A stretch of DNA of 64,000 nucleotides from the NCBI GenBank assembly GCA_019722365.1, contig JADFUC010002211.1, positions 1 through 64,000 of the forward strand, read 5' to 3'. Position 1 is the first letter of the stretch. Each line of letters starts with the position of its first letter. A program made the position numbers and the translations under genes. Origin of the DNA: Lithospermum erythrorhizon. Lineage: Eukaryota > Streptophyta > Magnoliopsida > Boraginales > Boraginaceae. Below are positions 1 to 12,873 of this stretch, one piece after another. The notes under the pieces are model-generated. The model had not been told where the DNA came from and did no database searches. It worked only from the letters and a program-made list of their open reading frames with translations.

Positions 1-60
1 ATCAGTATGCTTCGTTCCAGTTGCATGTTACTCACGAACCTACGGGAAAAGATGCAGCAG

Positions 61-1472
61 TGATAGGAGAATTGGAGACAGCATGCTTTTGGTTTCTGGC
101 ATGATAGATGTAGAAGTCACGTATAATATCCTACTAGAAAGAAAGAAAAATGGGTGCAATTTTAAATCAATGTGAGAAGACTTACGTGATCACGCGTTAT
201 AATAATTCCAAGACTTTAACTTGAGGTGGGGGAGCGAACCTGAGAAAAGGCTGCGCTTGAGTGATAGGAGAATTGGAACCATCTTGGTTCCCGCGTGATA
301 GATGTCAAAGGTCGGATATAATATCTACTAGGAAAGAAAAGAAGAGCGATTCTGAAACTTAAATTGACCGTGGAGAAATGCAGAGCAAAGTGCAAGATAG
401 GTGTCAATTAAATGACTATCGGCGTATGCGTCAAGGAATGAATTGGGACTTACGGTATATAAATACGAGAATCTTTGAGACATTTGGCATTGTGAGAGCA
501 CATTATGGACTGGCATTCTTTGCAAATAAAGAATAGCGATACTTTGCACCGGCCCGACCTCTTGTCGAGGCAGTATATGATCCCCGAGGCGAGAGAACTC
601 CAGACTCGAAAGAAGAAGCGGCGCTGTGACTTTTAAAATGACGAGATTCACTTGAGAACGAAGAGGTCGAGGCGGGCTCGACGCTTGGAAGGCGGGCGCT
701 GAGCTCGAGGAGATGTAGGAGAAGGAATATCACTTCTCGATTCCGGCATCCAGGGGATGTTTGACAGTGACAGCAAAGGCTTCGTAGAACTCCCGGAGTA
801 AAGAAACCGAAGAGGCATCGGCGTGGGCACAACACAAGTATATAAGCATGAGATCTTAGAGGCGTCGCGTTGAAAATATTTCATCTTGAAAAGCGGGTGA
901 TGGACGCTTGCGAGAAAGGGACAATTACCTTAGAGGGAAGACAAAGTCTCTTTGACAGCAACACCAAAAGCACCGTCGTCAGGCCGAGGAAAGGTACTCG
1001 AGGTTTGGGAGGAAGCGAGGCATCGAGGGGAAGCGTGGGGCCCATTTACTTTCCGGGCGATGGGGATCGCGAAGCATACCGCATTGTGTTGAGTCGGCGA
1101 GGACTCGGCCTGCGAGCGCTAAAGAGATTGGCGTTACCCGGCCAGCCAGTTTCCGGACTTTCCGTCGCGTTCAGCGTGAGACTTGCCCGCGAAGAGGTAC
1201 TCGCCAATAAACCTACCATGTGTGCACAAGCGAAAGTCGAATAAGCGAGAATCTTTGTGAATTGAGGATCGGCCATAAGCGTCCTTCGAGCCAGGACATT
1301 GAGGCGCTGGGCGTCTGAAGCCGAGAGACTTCTGACGGTCAGCGTTATAGTCGAGGCTTTAACTTGAGGTGGGAGGCGAATCTGGGAAGGCCAGCTATAG
1401 ATGATAGGGGAGCTGGAAACCCACGTCCACAGTTCCGTGTAATGGAATGCGAGGTCACGTGATATTCTACTT
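61..1472 (+). repeat. Three dispersed copies of a ~80-120 bp motif
   Basis: Related copies lie at about 61-137, 215-332 and 1358-1472. The second and third both begin TTTAACTTGAGGTGGG and share GATAGG-GAGCTGGAA-like and TATTCTACT-like blocks. The first copy has only the later part (GATAGGAGAATTGGA through ATATCCTACTAG). The copies differ by many small indels. They are probably internal or LTR repeats of the same decayed element. Confidence 0.5.
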
Positions 1473-3128
1473 TGAGAGCGTGGATCCGTAGTAGTAATGT
1501 TGTCCCTCTGTTTCCTTTGATGGCAGGTATTGCGAGGATGGGATGGAGAAAAGCAGTCGAAAACCGAATGAAATCCATTAAATTGAAAAAGAATCGCTTT
1601 TGCGATGCAGAATACTCTGAAGAGGAAACCTAGCGCTGAGGCTGACGACTTACTTAAGCGGCTATCTCGACATTCTGAGCGGAGGAAGATGCAATTCATG
1701 TTCGAAGGCGACCACGAGGTTTTGTGGCGCTAAAGAAGGGCCGAAGATAGAGCGTCGAAACATGGGCCCAGCTTACATTTTCTGCGGGTAGCGATCCTAT
1801 CGAACAAAGCCATGGAGAGCTACACTTTGAGGGTCTTGTGATAAAGCACATGGGTTGAATGGCGCTTGAATGAAAAAAAAGCAGAAAGGATGGTATGTCA
1901 AAGGGAATTGACCGGTGAGATATCACGCAGGCGCCACGGCCATGTCGATTGAGAGGGTGACAAATCACTACATACTTGAGGATTTGATGAAAGGAGCTCC
2001 TGCCAAAATCAAATACACCAGAAAGCTTGGCGTCAGTATTCTTGAGTTGAGGCAATCTCGATCCACTAAGAAAAAAATCAAGAGAAATCGGTCTTCCTAA
2101 GATTTGAGGGCAAAATGATTCAAAGAAATGCATGTGACGGATTGGGGAAAAACAGCGTCGTAGCTCTGCAGAAAGCACCGAGAAGAAGAGAAGCTGCCGC
2201 ACCAAATGCTTGACATAAAGGAACAAGATGAGGACCGCGTCGAGCGAGAGTGCATAGTCCGGAAGGTAAATTATGGGAAGCGATGAAGGAAAGATTAAGT
2301 GGCGGCCTCGATGCGTATCAGGTAAGGAAAACTGGCGAAACGCGTATGCGTGGAAGCGCGAATTCAAAAAGGAGATACTGACCCCAATGGATGCTGTAGT
2401 AGGAAGTAGAGAACTTCGAGACCAGCAATATATTGCATGAGTTGACCGCGCCAGATACTGGCATGGCTACCCGGCCGAGGCATCGCCGATGAATTCCTTA
2501 GGGAAAACCGGGGCGATCCGATTATGCAAATACATCATGACGGGCCAGCTGGATTGGTATCAGCGCGAGGAGAAGCGCTGAGTATGAAGATCAGCAATAC
2601 CGAAGGGTTGAAGCTTGAGAGCAAGAAGGAAGCCTCCGGATAAATTTACGCTACTGGCTTAATGAGCAAAAGCAAAGTCCTCGTCCTTGGAAGCTAATGA
2701 GCCAAGTTAAATTATGCATACCATGCGTATCGGTGAGAAAGGATGAAGAGAGACATGGTGTCGGCAGCAATATGAACCTAGGGACCGCGAGTCACCAAAT
2801 GCATGGTGTTCACAGGAGAATTGAGGAACTAGGGATCAGTAGCTATACACCAAGCAGGCCCTCACGAGATTATGCGATCGAGGGCGGAGACGAATAGCAT
2901 TTTTGGGCGAGAGTTCTTGAGTGGCATGGGAGCGATCCCGGCCCATAGATACGTCATGAGGCAAGCGTTGTGGAGCAGTGCTTGCCTCGAGGCTTAATGC
3001 TTTAAGCATGTAATTCCATAGGTACCTATATTCATGAAAGCGAAGTGACGGGTTGAGACTCCGAGCAAAACAAGAAACTATAAAGACGAGGGGTAAAGGC
3101 CAGGCGAGTTTGAAGCCGAGGATTCCAG

Positions 3129-3375
3129 GCACTCACGAGCATGAGGATAAGCATCCAGCCCAGCTCTTGAGCTGAGATAAAGCCCCGCGCCTCCGAGCAT
3201 GAGGATAAAGCACATCCATTTCCCTCACGGCGTGAGGATAAGCCTTTGCCCCATTTCACGAAAACACGAGATAGCGCAGCCACTGCACCGCGAAGGATGA
3301 TAAACTGCCACCCACAGCGCTCACCCAGAGCATAAGGATAAAGCTACTCCTGGCGTGAGTTAAAACTTTCGCTCA
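3129..3375 (+). repeat. Minisatellite, ~32-36 bp period, about 7-8 degenerate copies
   Basis: A unit containing GAGCATGAGGATAAGC or GCGTGAGGATAAGC recurs near 3137, 3168, 3196, 3230, 3265, 3292 and 3330, separated by C-rich linkers. Copies are degenerate. Such arrays are known in the non-coding parts of long Ty3/gypsy (Tat/Ogre-type) elements, which fits the setting but does not prove it. Confidence 0.55.
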
Positions 3376-6300
3376 TACGAGTCTAAACTCTCCAGCAGTA
3401 TCTTTGGCTTGGTACTCGAGGCGACATGGCTGACTTGATGCGTATCAAGTGCGGCCGCGCCTAAAGCAACATTCATGTTGTCTCTGATCGATTAAATCGA
3501 AGACATCGCATTAAATAATGAAAAGTAGTAGCAATAAAACAATCAAAAGTGCGTTAAGTGGGAGATAAAACCAGCAAAGAAGAAAGAGATCCAAATCGTT
3601 AAATGAAGAAAAGTAAAGGGAAGCAGATATAACACCGACAAGCGGTAATGCGAACTCCGAGGACAAAGATATGAACAAGCGGAGGATTACCGACCCGGTC
3701 CTTGGCGTGAAGTCTACATAAATAGTAACCACCGATCTTATGCTCTGAGGCTCTGAGGTGTTTCTTTGTCGCGAAATGATTATCTTTCTTCAAGCTCTAG
3801 TGCAAGCCGGACTAAGGATTCAAAGAATACAACTTTTTGAACTGGGGGCAGTGATGTTGAAGAGAGCAGGGGCAAGCGTATTGTGGCTTGACTATTGCTG
3901 TTGAATGCTGCAGCCTCGGACTAAAGCGGATGAATAGCGTGTATAGATGAAGTGATGAAGAGCAGAAGTCGGCGCTTAGAGAGAGGCAGAGATAAGACTA
4001 AGGGGAGGAGGCAGCTCGGCACTTTCCGTCCCAGGCATTATCTACAAAACTTCAGAGGACTAGAATTCGCGATAGTTTTGAGGTGTTCGACCTGAAGTGA
4101 TACGTGAGTGATTCCTATGTAAGTTCTTCGGGTTTGAGAAGAAATACATCCTTTCATGAAATTTGAGGATCCTTGCACAGAGCGAAGCAAAGCCTAGAGG
4201 CCTCAAGATATTCCAGCGTGCGAATATCATATGAATAGAGACGATCCCCCAACTACTAAACTCTCTGCAAAGAATGATCGAGAACATACTATTTATGTCA
4301 ATGACCTCAATCGGACATAAATTTATTAAAACTCTTAGTACAACACGATCCCACAGGAACATATCTACCATCCGTATCGAAAAGCCTACAAGCGGTTATG
4401 GTTATTAAACTTCTACAAAATTTGGTAAAAGGTGATCGGGAACATATAGAACACATCGATAAACAAAGTAGGACAAGGACATGCTTGACACTTGTGCACT
4501 CTAAGGTGAGGTGGGGAGCGTATCCCTTGGGTATCTGACGAGTTTGAAGAGCCATGGGATGTACAGCGCGAATTAGCAAATCCATGGCAAAATGTAAGAG
4601 CGGTGTTGAGCCCTTGAAGAGCCGGGTGCTCGATTCGACTTTGGTTTTGCTGACAGGCGCTGACAAGCCCTCGGAGTTAAGTTGTTAAAGCTTACGAGGT
4701 GGAGGCTGCGATCTCGAGGTGAGGCCATGATGCAAAGCTCTAGATTGCGGCGCGGACGAATCTGATGGGCATTACTAAAATAAGGCGGTGATAGCTACAC
4801 GAAGTCATGGCCGAATGCTTTTTAAGGAATTTTCCGCTATGAAGCAAGATGTCACCAGCATTGCATTACAATGCATGAGGAGATACCATTTGAGGACCTG
4901 CGGATGAACTAACATGTTGGAGGAAAAGCAAAGCAGGCGGTGATGAGCCTTGAGGCAAGCGCAGAAAGCCTGGCCCGAATCGAATGATGAAGCCATAAAA
5001 GTGTGCAATGTGATCCTTGTCTTGAAGGAGAGATAGCTTGCGAACCCCGAGACTCGTAGTCCCAGAAAGTGACTTTATCCTACATGCGTGAGGTAGCATG
5101 ACATCGCGCGGAGTAGCAGTAGGAGAAGAAGCATTAACGTCTCCGGCTCGCTTGGGTTACTCGCTATCGGAATCGAAATCAAGAAAGGTTGAGAGTGAAG
5201 CAAACACCGAGAAGAATGTTGTAAGCCAGTAGGGAGCGTTCCGCACGGCACTAACGTCACCAAGCAATCGGCCGAGACAAGGGTGAAAAGCTGAAATAAA
5301 AGCGATTAGAGAGGAAGTGGTCGAGAAGCGAAGAGCGTTCTGCCGTACTCGCTCAATACATAAAACTCATTTGTTAGTCGGCGAAGGTAGCGGGATATAG
5401 GGATATACATGTCTCTCTGGCAGGCTAAGGCAAAAAGCAAGCGTCAGCAAAGGAGGTAAAGGCATCATGAAAACAAGAAAGGAAAATAAAGCAAGTAAGG
5501 AAGAGGAAAGGAACATTCCCAAGTCCGTTCTACATTGCAAGTTCCAAACTTCTGTGCATGTGGATGCGAGGCGAGTGCGAAGTCAAATAAAAGAAGCCAA
5601 AAATAGCAAATAATGAGCCAAAATCGGCGTATGATGGTTAATTTACGAGCAAAGAAGTCTTAAACTATCCTAGAAAGTTCCACAAAAATAATCATAAATT
5701 AGACCACAAATGAAACACGTAAAAATTTGAATAAAGCTTTGATCAGTTAAAGGGAGTAGGAGAAACGATTCCCCCCAAAGGCTATGATAGTTAATCGAGT
5801 CGAACCCTCAAAGTCAAAACCGAGGACTCGCTTCCGAGGTATGAGCTTTGGGAGAACCTATCCTGATGGCCAGTCACAAAGCAAGGCTACATATATCTCA
5901 AAGAAACTTGAGATAAGTGATGAGGAAGTTATGGGGGTTCACGGTGACATATGACTCTGGGTTTTTAATGACAAAATTTGGTTTTCTATAGAAAATTATT
6001 TACAGCATACTTTAAAATCTTCTTGAGGATTAAAATCAAATTTTTTATCGTGAGAAATGTACATGGAAATGATTGGTGATCCATGGCTGTAAAAGCATAC
6101 AGTCAAGAATTAAAGTATGTGAAAAGTTACTAACTTTATTGATGAAACTCCAAATTCTTCAAAAGATTTAGTGGAAATTCTCAGCACTAATCTTGCGAGA
6201 ACACACGAAGAAATGTTAATATGGTAACGTAATCATATAAAAACATCGAGAAGTGTATACGAGAGTTGTCTGAGGAAAAGAAAAGCGAGAAAAATCAAAT

Positions 6301-6649
6301 AATCCCTGCCTTCCTTGATATGGCAGTATTTATAAAGGGAAAGATGATGAAAATTAAATTTTTTGTATACCGTACTTATGCTTAAATAGACAAAGCCTAG
6401 TGGATCCGAGTCTAAAAGCTAATGTTTGGTTAGCGGTAGGCCAGTAGCTTCGTGTTCGAAAAATTGGGGAAAAGCAGACACTTGCTTACAGTGGTTAGAA
6501 AATCCTCAAATAAATACACATAGGATGGCGAAATTTTTCCGCGTGAAATTTATCCCAAATATTTGTCAGTTAACCAAATAAACCGATACCGCTGAAAAAT
6601 GGCGAAAAATAGAGTTTGGTACATTTTAAAATTAACTCTAAAATTAAAA

Positions 6650-7135
6650 TAAATGAATTACGAAACCAGCATGGATCGAGATTAATTGTTTATCTTTATG
6701 ACTGAAAAATTCGTATTGGAATTGAAAATATTAATTCCGTTAATCATGAGGTTGGATTAATATAAAATACAATAAATCTAGAGTATTAACATATGACGTA
6801 TCATTAGTAGCAAAAGGCTCTATAAAATTAGCTCATTTACAAATCCTACATGGATTGAGAATTAAATGGATAACTAGCATGTACTAAGTCATTATTAGCA
6901 TTAGAATTCCAATAAATAAATTTTCATTAAATCTTTTTTATGGATCGAGGAATTAAGGATGATCTTATGGGTACTTTAAATTATTATTAGCATCAAATCT
7001 CAGAAATAAATACATTTCCTATTAAATCCTGCGGATCGAGAATTAGTGGGTTTTTAACATGGCTTAACTAAATTCATATTGGCTCTGAGAAACCCTCGAG
7101 AAATTTAATTCTGCAACAAATTGAGAATTAAATGG
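6650..7135 (+). repeat. Tandem array, ~93-bp unit, 4-5 degenerate copies
   Basis: Each unit carries a version of ATGGATCGAGAATTAA, followed about 50 bp later by ATTATTAGCAT and ending near TTAAATC. Copies start near 6669, 6849, 6939 and 7030. Spacing and sequence are imperfect. The array lies inside the presumed LTR. Confidence 0.5.
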
Positions 7136-8375
7136 GATCGGCAATGATGCATTAAATCCACATCAAATTAAGTAGCATTTGAAGTCGATCATAAATAAGA
7201 GAGCAGTGCTTGATGCGTGACATCTGATCATGTATGACAAATCCTGAAATAAAAGTCGGTATCTATAGATACTTGAATGACTAGATTTGACCATGGAGTG
7301 TGATCACGTGATCTGAGAATATCTGCCAAAACCCGGTCGTAAATCGGCGAAGTCACACAAATGGCGGCCAGATGATAACTTGGAATAAATAGAAGCCTTA
7401 AATACTAATGCAATAAATGCGAAATAGCAGTTGTCACTGACTGCAGATCTCACTGCGAGAGGAGAGTGTTAACCAAAGGACCCAATTTGTACTAAATTCA
7501 CGCCAGCAGATCGATATCCAGCTACTCGTCAGCAGAGTGAAGCAAGGGCCGGATATCATCTGGCAAAAGGAGAAAGCGTAGCGTCTTTGAAAATAAATAC
7601 CATGAAAAACCAACGTGTTGGAAAATGATATTGTTTGGAATTCGAACCATGCTTCACTCAGATAGCGAGGTTCGAGGCGATGTAAACGTCAATTTATCAA
7701 GAAATAATTAAATTGATTAAAGCGAATTAGTAAAGTTAATTAAGGGATTCGAACATTGAAAAAGAATGCCGCGTATTTGATAAAGGAGTTACCGATTAAA
7801 CCTAAATTAAAATCAAACGCCGGACGAACGAGGTTCCCATCAATGCTAGAGTTAATCGAGAGAGTAGAAAAATAAGGGTTTCTACTGCGTTAATTAATAC
7901 AAGTTGAAGGCTTCGAAATAGGGTTAAGAAAGCGATGCCGCGTTAAATGCGATAAAATTAGGGCTCGAAAAGCCTAATTTTATTGATATTTCGGCGAGCC
8001 TTGGGCGTTAAAGGCCACGTGGCTGAGAAATTAGAGAATACATAAAGCTACATTGATTTAAAAATGAAGACACATGAGTTTGCGGTTTTAAAATCAGAGA
8101 CAGCGAGTTGTGTGGTTCAAAATCGTGACTCAAAGTAAATTAGGGAGGTGGCAAAATCGAGGCTCCCGAGTCCGAGAGTCGATATGGAAATGTAACTGAC
8201 TACAAAGAACACAGACTACTTGGGTAAATAAAAATGTGCCTCTATAATTGTTGCCAGCACTTTGAAAATTCCCTGATTATCCAAATGATGGAGATCTTTG
8301 CGCCGAAATTCAGGTCAAGATGGCGATCCGGCTTCGAAATGAGCCAGGTGTCCAGTGGCGTTGGGGCCGAGAGCC

Positions 8376-8383
8376 TATAAATA
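8376..8383 (+). promoter_or_regulatory. TATA box of a retrotransposon LTR
   Basis: TATAAATA sits between GGCCGAGAGCC and CCCCGCC. This looks like a pol II core promoter inside the presumed LTR, directing transcription to the right. No gene lies downstream, so it is most likely the relic of the element's own promoter. Confidence 0.4.
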
Positions 8384-9650
8384 CCCCGCCGTTTTGACCC
8401 GAAAATGCTAGTCAGCATTCATTCAAAAAACACCCATAGCAAAACCATGAGAAAATACGGAGAGCCGATCTGTTTAAGTTAAATCTTTTTGAAGGCCTTG
8501 ATGAAAGCTTGGTGAAAAACACCTCAATTGATCGTAATAAGTGCTGAAATTAAAATTATTGGACAAGCGCGATAATCACCAGTTTGAAGCGAAATCTTGT
8601 ATAAAGATTAAAATGACTTGAATATTCGGGGATTAAAATTATATATTTGATTAAAAAACTTGGATAGACACTTGATAATTTCGAGGTTTGGGTGGTCAGA
8701 ACTCGGATGCTGGGAATAAATTGACGTTCGTTCACATATAATTGCAGATTTTAGGCGGGAAACAACAGCTGCTAAGGCCGCAGCCACAGTTGATCAGTAT
8801 AAATCGATAAGGTTGGAAAATCATGTCTTGATGTCCTGCGACAATGACCAAAGTGAAACATGGTAGGCTTGAGAGTGACGTAGCTTACGTAGCTTAAACA
8901 GTGAGGCCAAATCGCTAGCGCCAGGGTACTTAAGTAGGACTAACTACTACCATTTAGTCGCGTCGATCGTATCCTCGAGTCATTTCTACGGCTGACACGT
9001 TGCTAAGGCATTTATACTAAAGCGAAGCAGCGTTTAGCCCCGGCGCTTTACTTGCTATTCTTTCTACAACTCGAGATTCGGAGTTACATACTCCAAATTA
9101 GAGGTAAATGCTCCAGCCTTCATCTGTCGAAACAAGCGATGCCAATGCGAAATCCGCATGAGTGAAACCTGAAAATCAAAGTCATAGAATCACATGAGCA
9201 TCGGGAATTTCACGAAGTCACGTGCTGAAAGCCGAGTTCGCGTTACTTGAAGCGTTTCGCGATGAAATGCAGTAAATTAAAGTAGTGGAGATACAAGTCA
9301 ATCTGGCCTTGACACGAGGAATAAAACCACTAGGCTCCCATTCGGGCCAATATCGAAGTGATCAGCCAGATCTAATCATGAAAACCGGGGCAATACATCC
9401 GTTTAAGCGAACACATCGAATCAAATCAAAATCAAGTCAAATCTGACTCGAGCTGTGAAATCGAGTTCAAAATCCAAATCGAGGCAATCGATATCCAAAT
9501 CAATGATCGGCGTCAATTTCCGAGTCAGCGAGCGGAGACGTCTGCCAAATCGTCGACAAGCTGACTTGAGGATCCGTAGTTTGGATAATTAGATCTGCTT
9601 TGATTTGATAAAACATCTTGAGAAATTTGCCCTACGATTGGGTTTTACTT

Positions 9651-10357
9651 TGTACCACTTTATCATAAATAATAAAAATTCTTCTTTGCATTACATATAA
9701 TATACGGAGTATAATATTTGGTGAAAAATTTAACATAATTTCTTATTATCATGATAATTTGTGTATCAATTAATTAATATCGTAAATTAATTTTGATTAT
9801 TAAAATTCGAACATTCATGATCGGTGTGGGCCAGGAGAATGAAATCGTAGTTAAAGTAATTTACTGCAAAGGTATTGTATGTAATTTGGCGTCTTAATAC
9901 TTTTAAGGTTGAAAGAAATTTTCTATAGCAAACTTCTTGATAGAATTACATCACCGAGAGGGCTTGCTTGAGTGTAATTTACTGCATTACTTTGAGTTTG
10001 CGAAATTTGTGCGTCGTTCGAGAGTTTCTCAATGCCTTGCCTTATTTCAATGGCAGTTGTAGATTAAAATTTAAAAAATGTTGAAAGGAATTGAAAGAAA
10101 AGAACCGTACAATTATTCAAATAATTTAAATTTGCATAAATGGTTAAATTACATGCCTAAAATTTTAATATTTGTTCAAGTCCCAAAATATCCTTATGTG
10201 AAATAAATTTATGTCAATTTTAACATGTAAATAGTTTAGGGGCATGATGAAATTACTCCTTCCATAGTCCATCCCTAATAAACGATCAACAAGATTTGAA
10301 TATTGGGTTAACTATTTTAAATTTTGAACTTTATTTTTTTTTAATATGTATACTATA
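9651..10357. other. AT-rich intergenic DNA without recognisable genes
   Basis: No open frame, RNA gene or clear repeat was seen. The copia-type element that follows begins inside this AT-rich DNA. Confidence 0.6.
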
Positions 10358-11020
10358 TGTTGGGATAATGAAGCCATTGATTTCGGCTCCACTGATGTTT
10401 TGAGGGGCGTGAGTCGGAACTTGAGTCGAGTAAATCCGTGTCCCGATATAAAGTCGAGTTAGCGAGGGGAGTTGGGGACGTGAGTCGGGTTTGAGTGGGG
10501 ACATGGACCAGTCCCGATGTGACGGGAGGCCGAGCAGGGCCGAGGCATTAGTACTTGATTCGGGACTTGAGTCGATCAGAGAATCCCGATGCGCGATTTT
10601 TTAAGAAGCGGAATTGAGGCGGTTTTGGGATTTTTAGGGTTGAAATGTTGAGATTAGAGATTATGTAACACACATAAATGAGAGTTATTGACTATGAGTT
10701 TATCCTTGAATACGTAGAATCGTCATAGAAAAAATATTAGGGCTTTTAATATTCTTGTAGAACTTAAAGAGTTTATGCTTTATTAGCGATAGAGACATTG
10801 TTGAAATTTTCGGTAATAAGAAAATATTCAACTGATAGACTAACTAGTGATAGGGCTTGTAACAATGTTCTTGACTTATTAGTGGATCTGCAACAGTAAT
10901 AAGATTAGCCTCTCACATTGAGAGGTGAACCTGTATAAATCTTATGTTTGTTTATTTCTACACTTTAATTCATGTTGTTATCATAAATTGTTTGGAACTC
11001 CGAAAGGTGATTTAGGATGT
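10358..11020 (+). repeat. Left LTR of the copia-type element
   Basis: It starts TGTTGGGATAATGAAGCC. It aligns along its length with 12874-13565, including shared blocks GCCATTGATTT, GGACATGGAC, TAATATTCTTGTAGAA and TAAATTGTTTGGAA. Many small indels separate the copies. Its TATA region (near 10674) has decayed compared with the right LTR. Confidence 0.7.
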
Positions 11021-12873
11021 CATGTAGTATCGGAGGCAGTTTGGGGATTCAAGAATCATTAAATGAAGATCGAAAGGTGTGACAAAAACTTTGTAGATAA
11101 TTTAGCCAGAAATAGATTTTCCGTATTAAAAGATGTGTGTGGAGGATTATACATAAAGGAAAAGAAAATTTGAATAAACAGCTGAGGAGAAGCCTAAGAA
11201 GGTTGATGAGACTACTTAACACATCACAGAAATTTGTTACCCAGTATTGTAAAACACTTGCCAAAATGGGCGTGAAGGCTTTAATGCGACTGTATGAAAA
11301 CATACGGAAATAATAAAGGTATTTTAAAGCGAAAAAATTATTCACACCCAAGATATCGAGATGGAACACATGGCGAAATACTTGAATGATTTTAATAGCA
11401 TTGTGTCGATTATCGACAAATATAGATGTTAACGTTGATGATGAGATCTGATATGGCGATCTTTTGTTGGCTTCGCACCTGATAATTGAGACGATGAGGA
11501 TGAGTATTAGTAACTTCTGTAATCTTAACAAAGGGTTGAGTTAGTGGTTCGGGGGCGTATCTTTGTCGAGGAATGCGTAAGATTTAATGTATGTGAGGTT
11601 AAGAATCATGATTATGCATTTAGTGCGATATTAAGGTAATTCGATACTTTTGTGTGTTGGGGTTGTGGCCAAGAAAGCAGAGAGTAACGTGAAGGGCGTT
11701 GTAAAAGCTGAGGTGAGGCTCACTGTTGCGTTGGTGATTACTCAGGGGTTTTGAAATGCTTATGTGTGAATTAATTTGTGAATTCTTGGGTTGTCAGAAT
11801 GAAGTGTCTTTTACGTATTACTACCTTGAGGCAGTGTTATGGCCATTGAATTATATTTAAAATTTTGGGCGATTAAATAAATGCTTAATGATGAACAGTT
11901 GAATGTAGTAGGTATGAGAGATGTGAATCTGAGGCTGTCTAATGGTTCTACTGGAGATTGATAAAGGTGATGCATATTCCAAAGTTAGAAAAAAGTTTAA
12001 TTTAAATTTGATGGCTTGGATGGTGAAGGTTCTGAAGACTATTTTGAAGATGGAAAGCTGTAAAAAGGTAGTTCGGGGAGAAGTACGGTTATGGTAAATA
12101 GCAAAAAGTCGGTACTACATGCTTAGGCGGCCGGTGCCGAGGAAAAGTCTGAGTAAGAGATTTTGGGTACAAGAAAAAAGCGTTGATTTTCGACATGGGA
12201 GTTTACATGAAAATAAGATAGGATTGTCGTTGGTGAGAGTGCTTGTTCCTTCTTGATGTATTAAGTATTAGTTCTTGGGAGGTTAGGAAAATTTGGGCAA
12301 ATGGAGTTGGGTGAAGGTTAGAAAGATGCCACGATTGTGGCTTGATCGAAGATGCAATAGAGACGGAATGCGCTACTTTGTTTGGTAAGGATACGGCCCA
12401 GTTACGTATTGCGTACATCATCGAGGATTAGCGGATGACTCAAAATGCGTGATGAGAGGTATTCCCGACCTCTAAGAATTATTTGCTAATTGTTGAAGGA
12501 TGTTACGATCAAACATCGAAGGTCAATGAATTAGATCCAGTAGGAAGCTGGCGATATAGGAAAAAGAGAAAAAGACCATTGATGACAATCGAAGCTTGAA
12601 GGTTTTTTGAGGTGCAGTAAGAAGGCAAAGTCGGAGCATAGTAATTGTCTCGATGAAAGTGATAAAGTCGATGGGGGTAATTATGGCCATTTATTTTTGG
12701 TTCTGTGATAGTCAAGTTGGTGTCATTCGGTGATGTTAAGGATTGGATAAGAAGATGCGAAGTTGGGGATAGAACTGGGTGGGAGTTAAATGAATGATGA
12801 ACTCGAGAGAGATTTATTTGCAGGTTGGTGGTTGAAGATGGTGATCGAGGAAAATATATGCTTGAGTGGAATT

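Larger units (their letters stand above)
1..5450. mobile_element. Decayed retrotransposon-derived DNA, no intact ORF
   Basis: This stretch is GC-richer than the AT-rich intergenic DNA further on, is full of CGAG/GAGG-type words and contains internal repeats (three copies of a ~115-bp motif, and a ~32-bp minisatellite at 3129-3375). The longest open frames (about 220 codons or less) resemble no protein I recognise and show no RT, RNase H or integrase motif. The texture is like the clear gypsy element at 50570-57740 in this window, so a decayed LTR retrotransposon body is the likeliest origin. Class and orientation are not established. Confidence 0.45.
5450..9650 (+). mobile_element. Putative long LTR or non-coding part of a decayed retrotransposon
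   Basis: No open frame of note is present for about 4 kb. It contains a ~93-bp tandem array (6650-7135) and a good TATA box at 8376-8383 in a GC-rich context, as in an LTR promoter reading rightwards. The word composition changes to plain AT-rich DNA at about 9600-9650, which I take as the right edge. I could not find a matching second LTR, so the limits are approximate. Confidence 0.3.

Noticed and set aside
870..1699. 124-codon (plus) and 217-codon (minus) frames as genes
   Set aside because: They overlap each other in GC-richer repeat DNA, show no domain, and the region contains copies of a dispersed motif.
11049..11531. 160-codon minus-strand frame inside the copia-type element
   Set aside because: It runs opposite to the element's LTR, primer-site and polypurine signals and has no recognisable motif.
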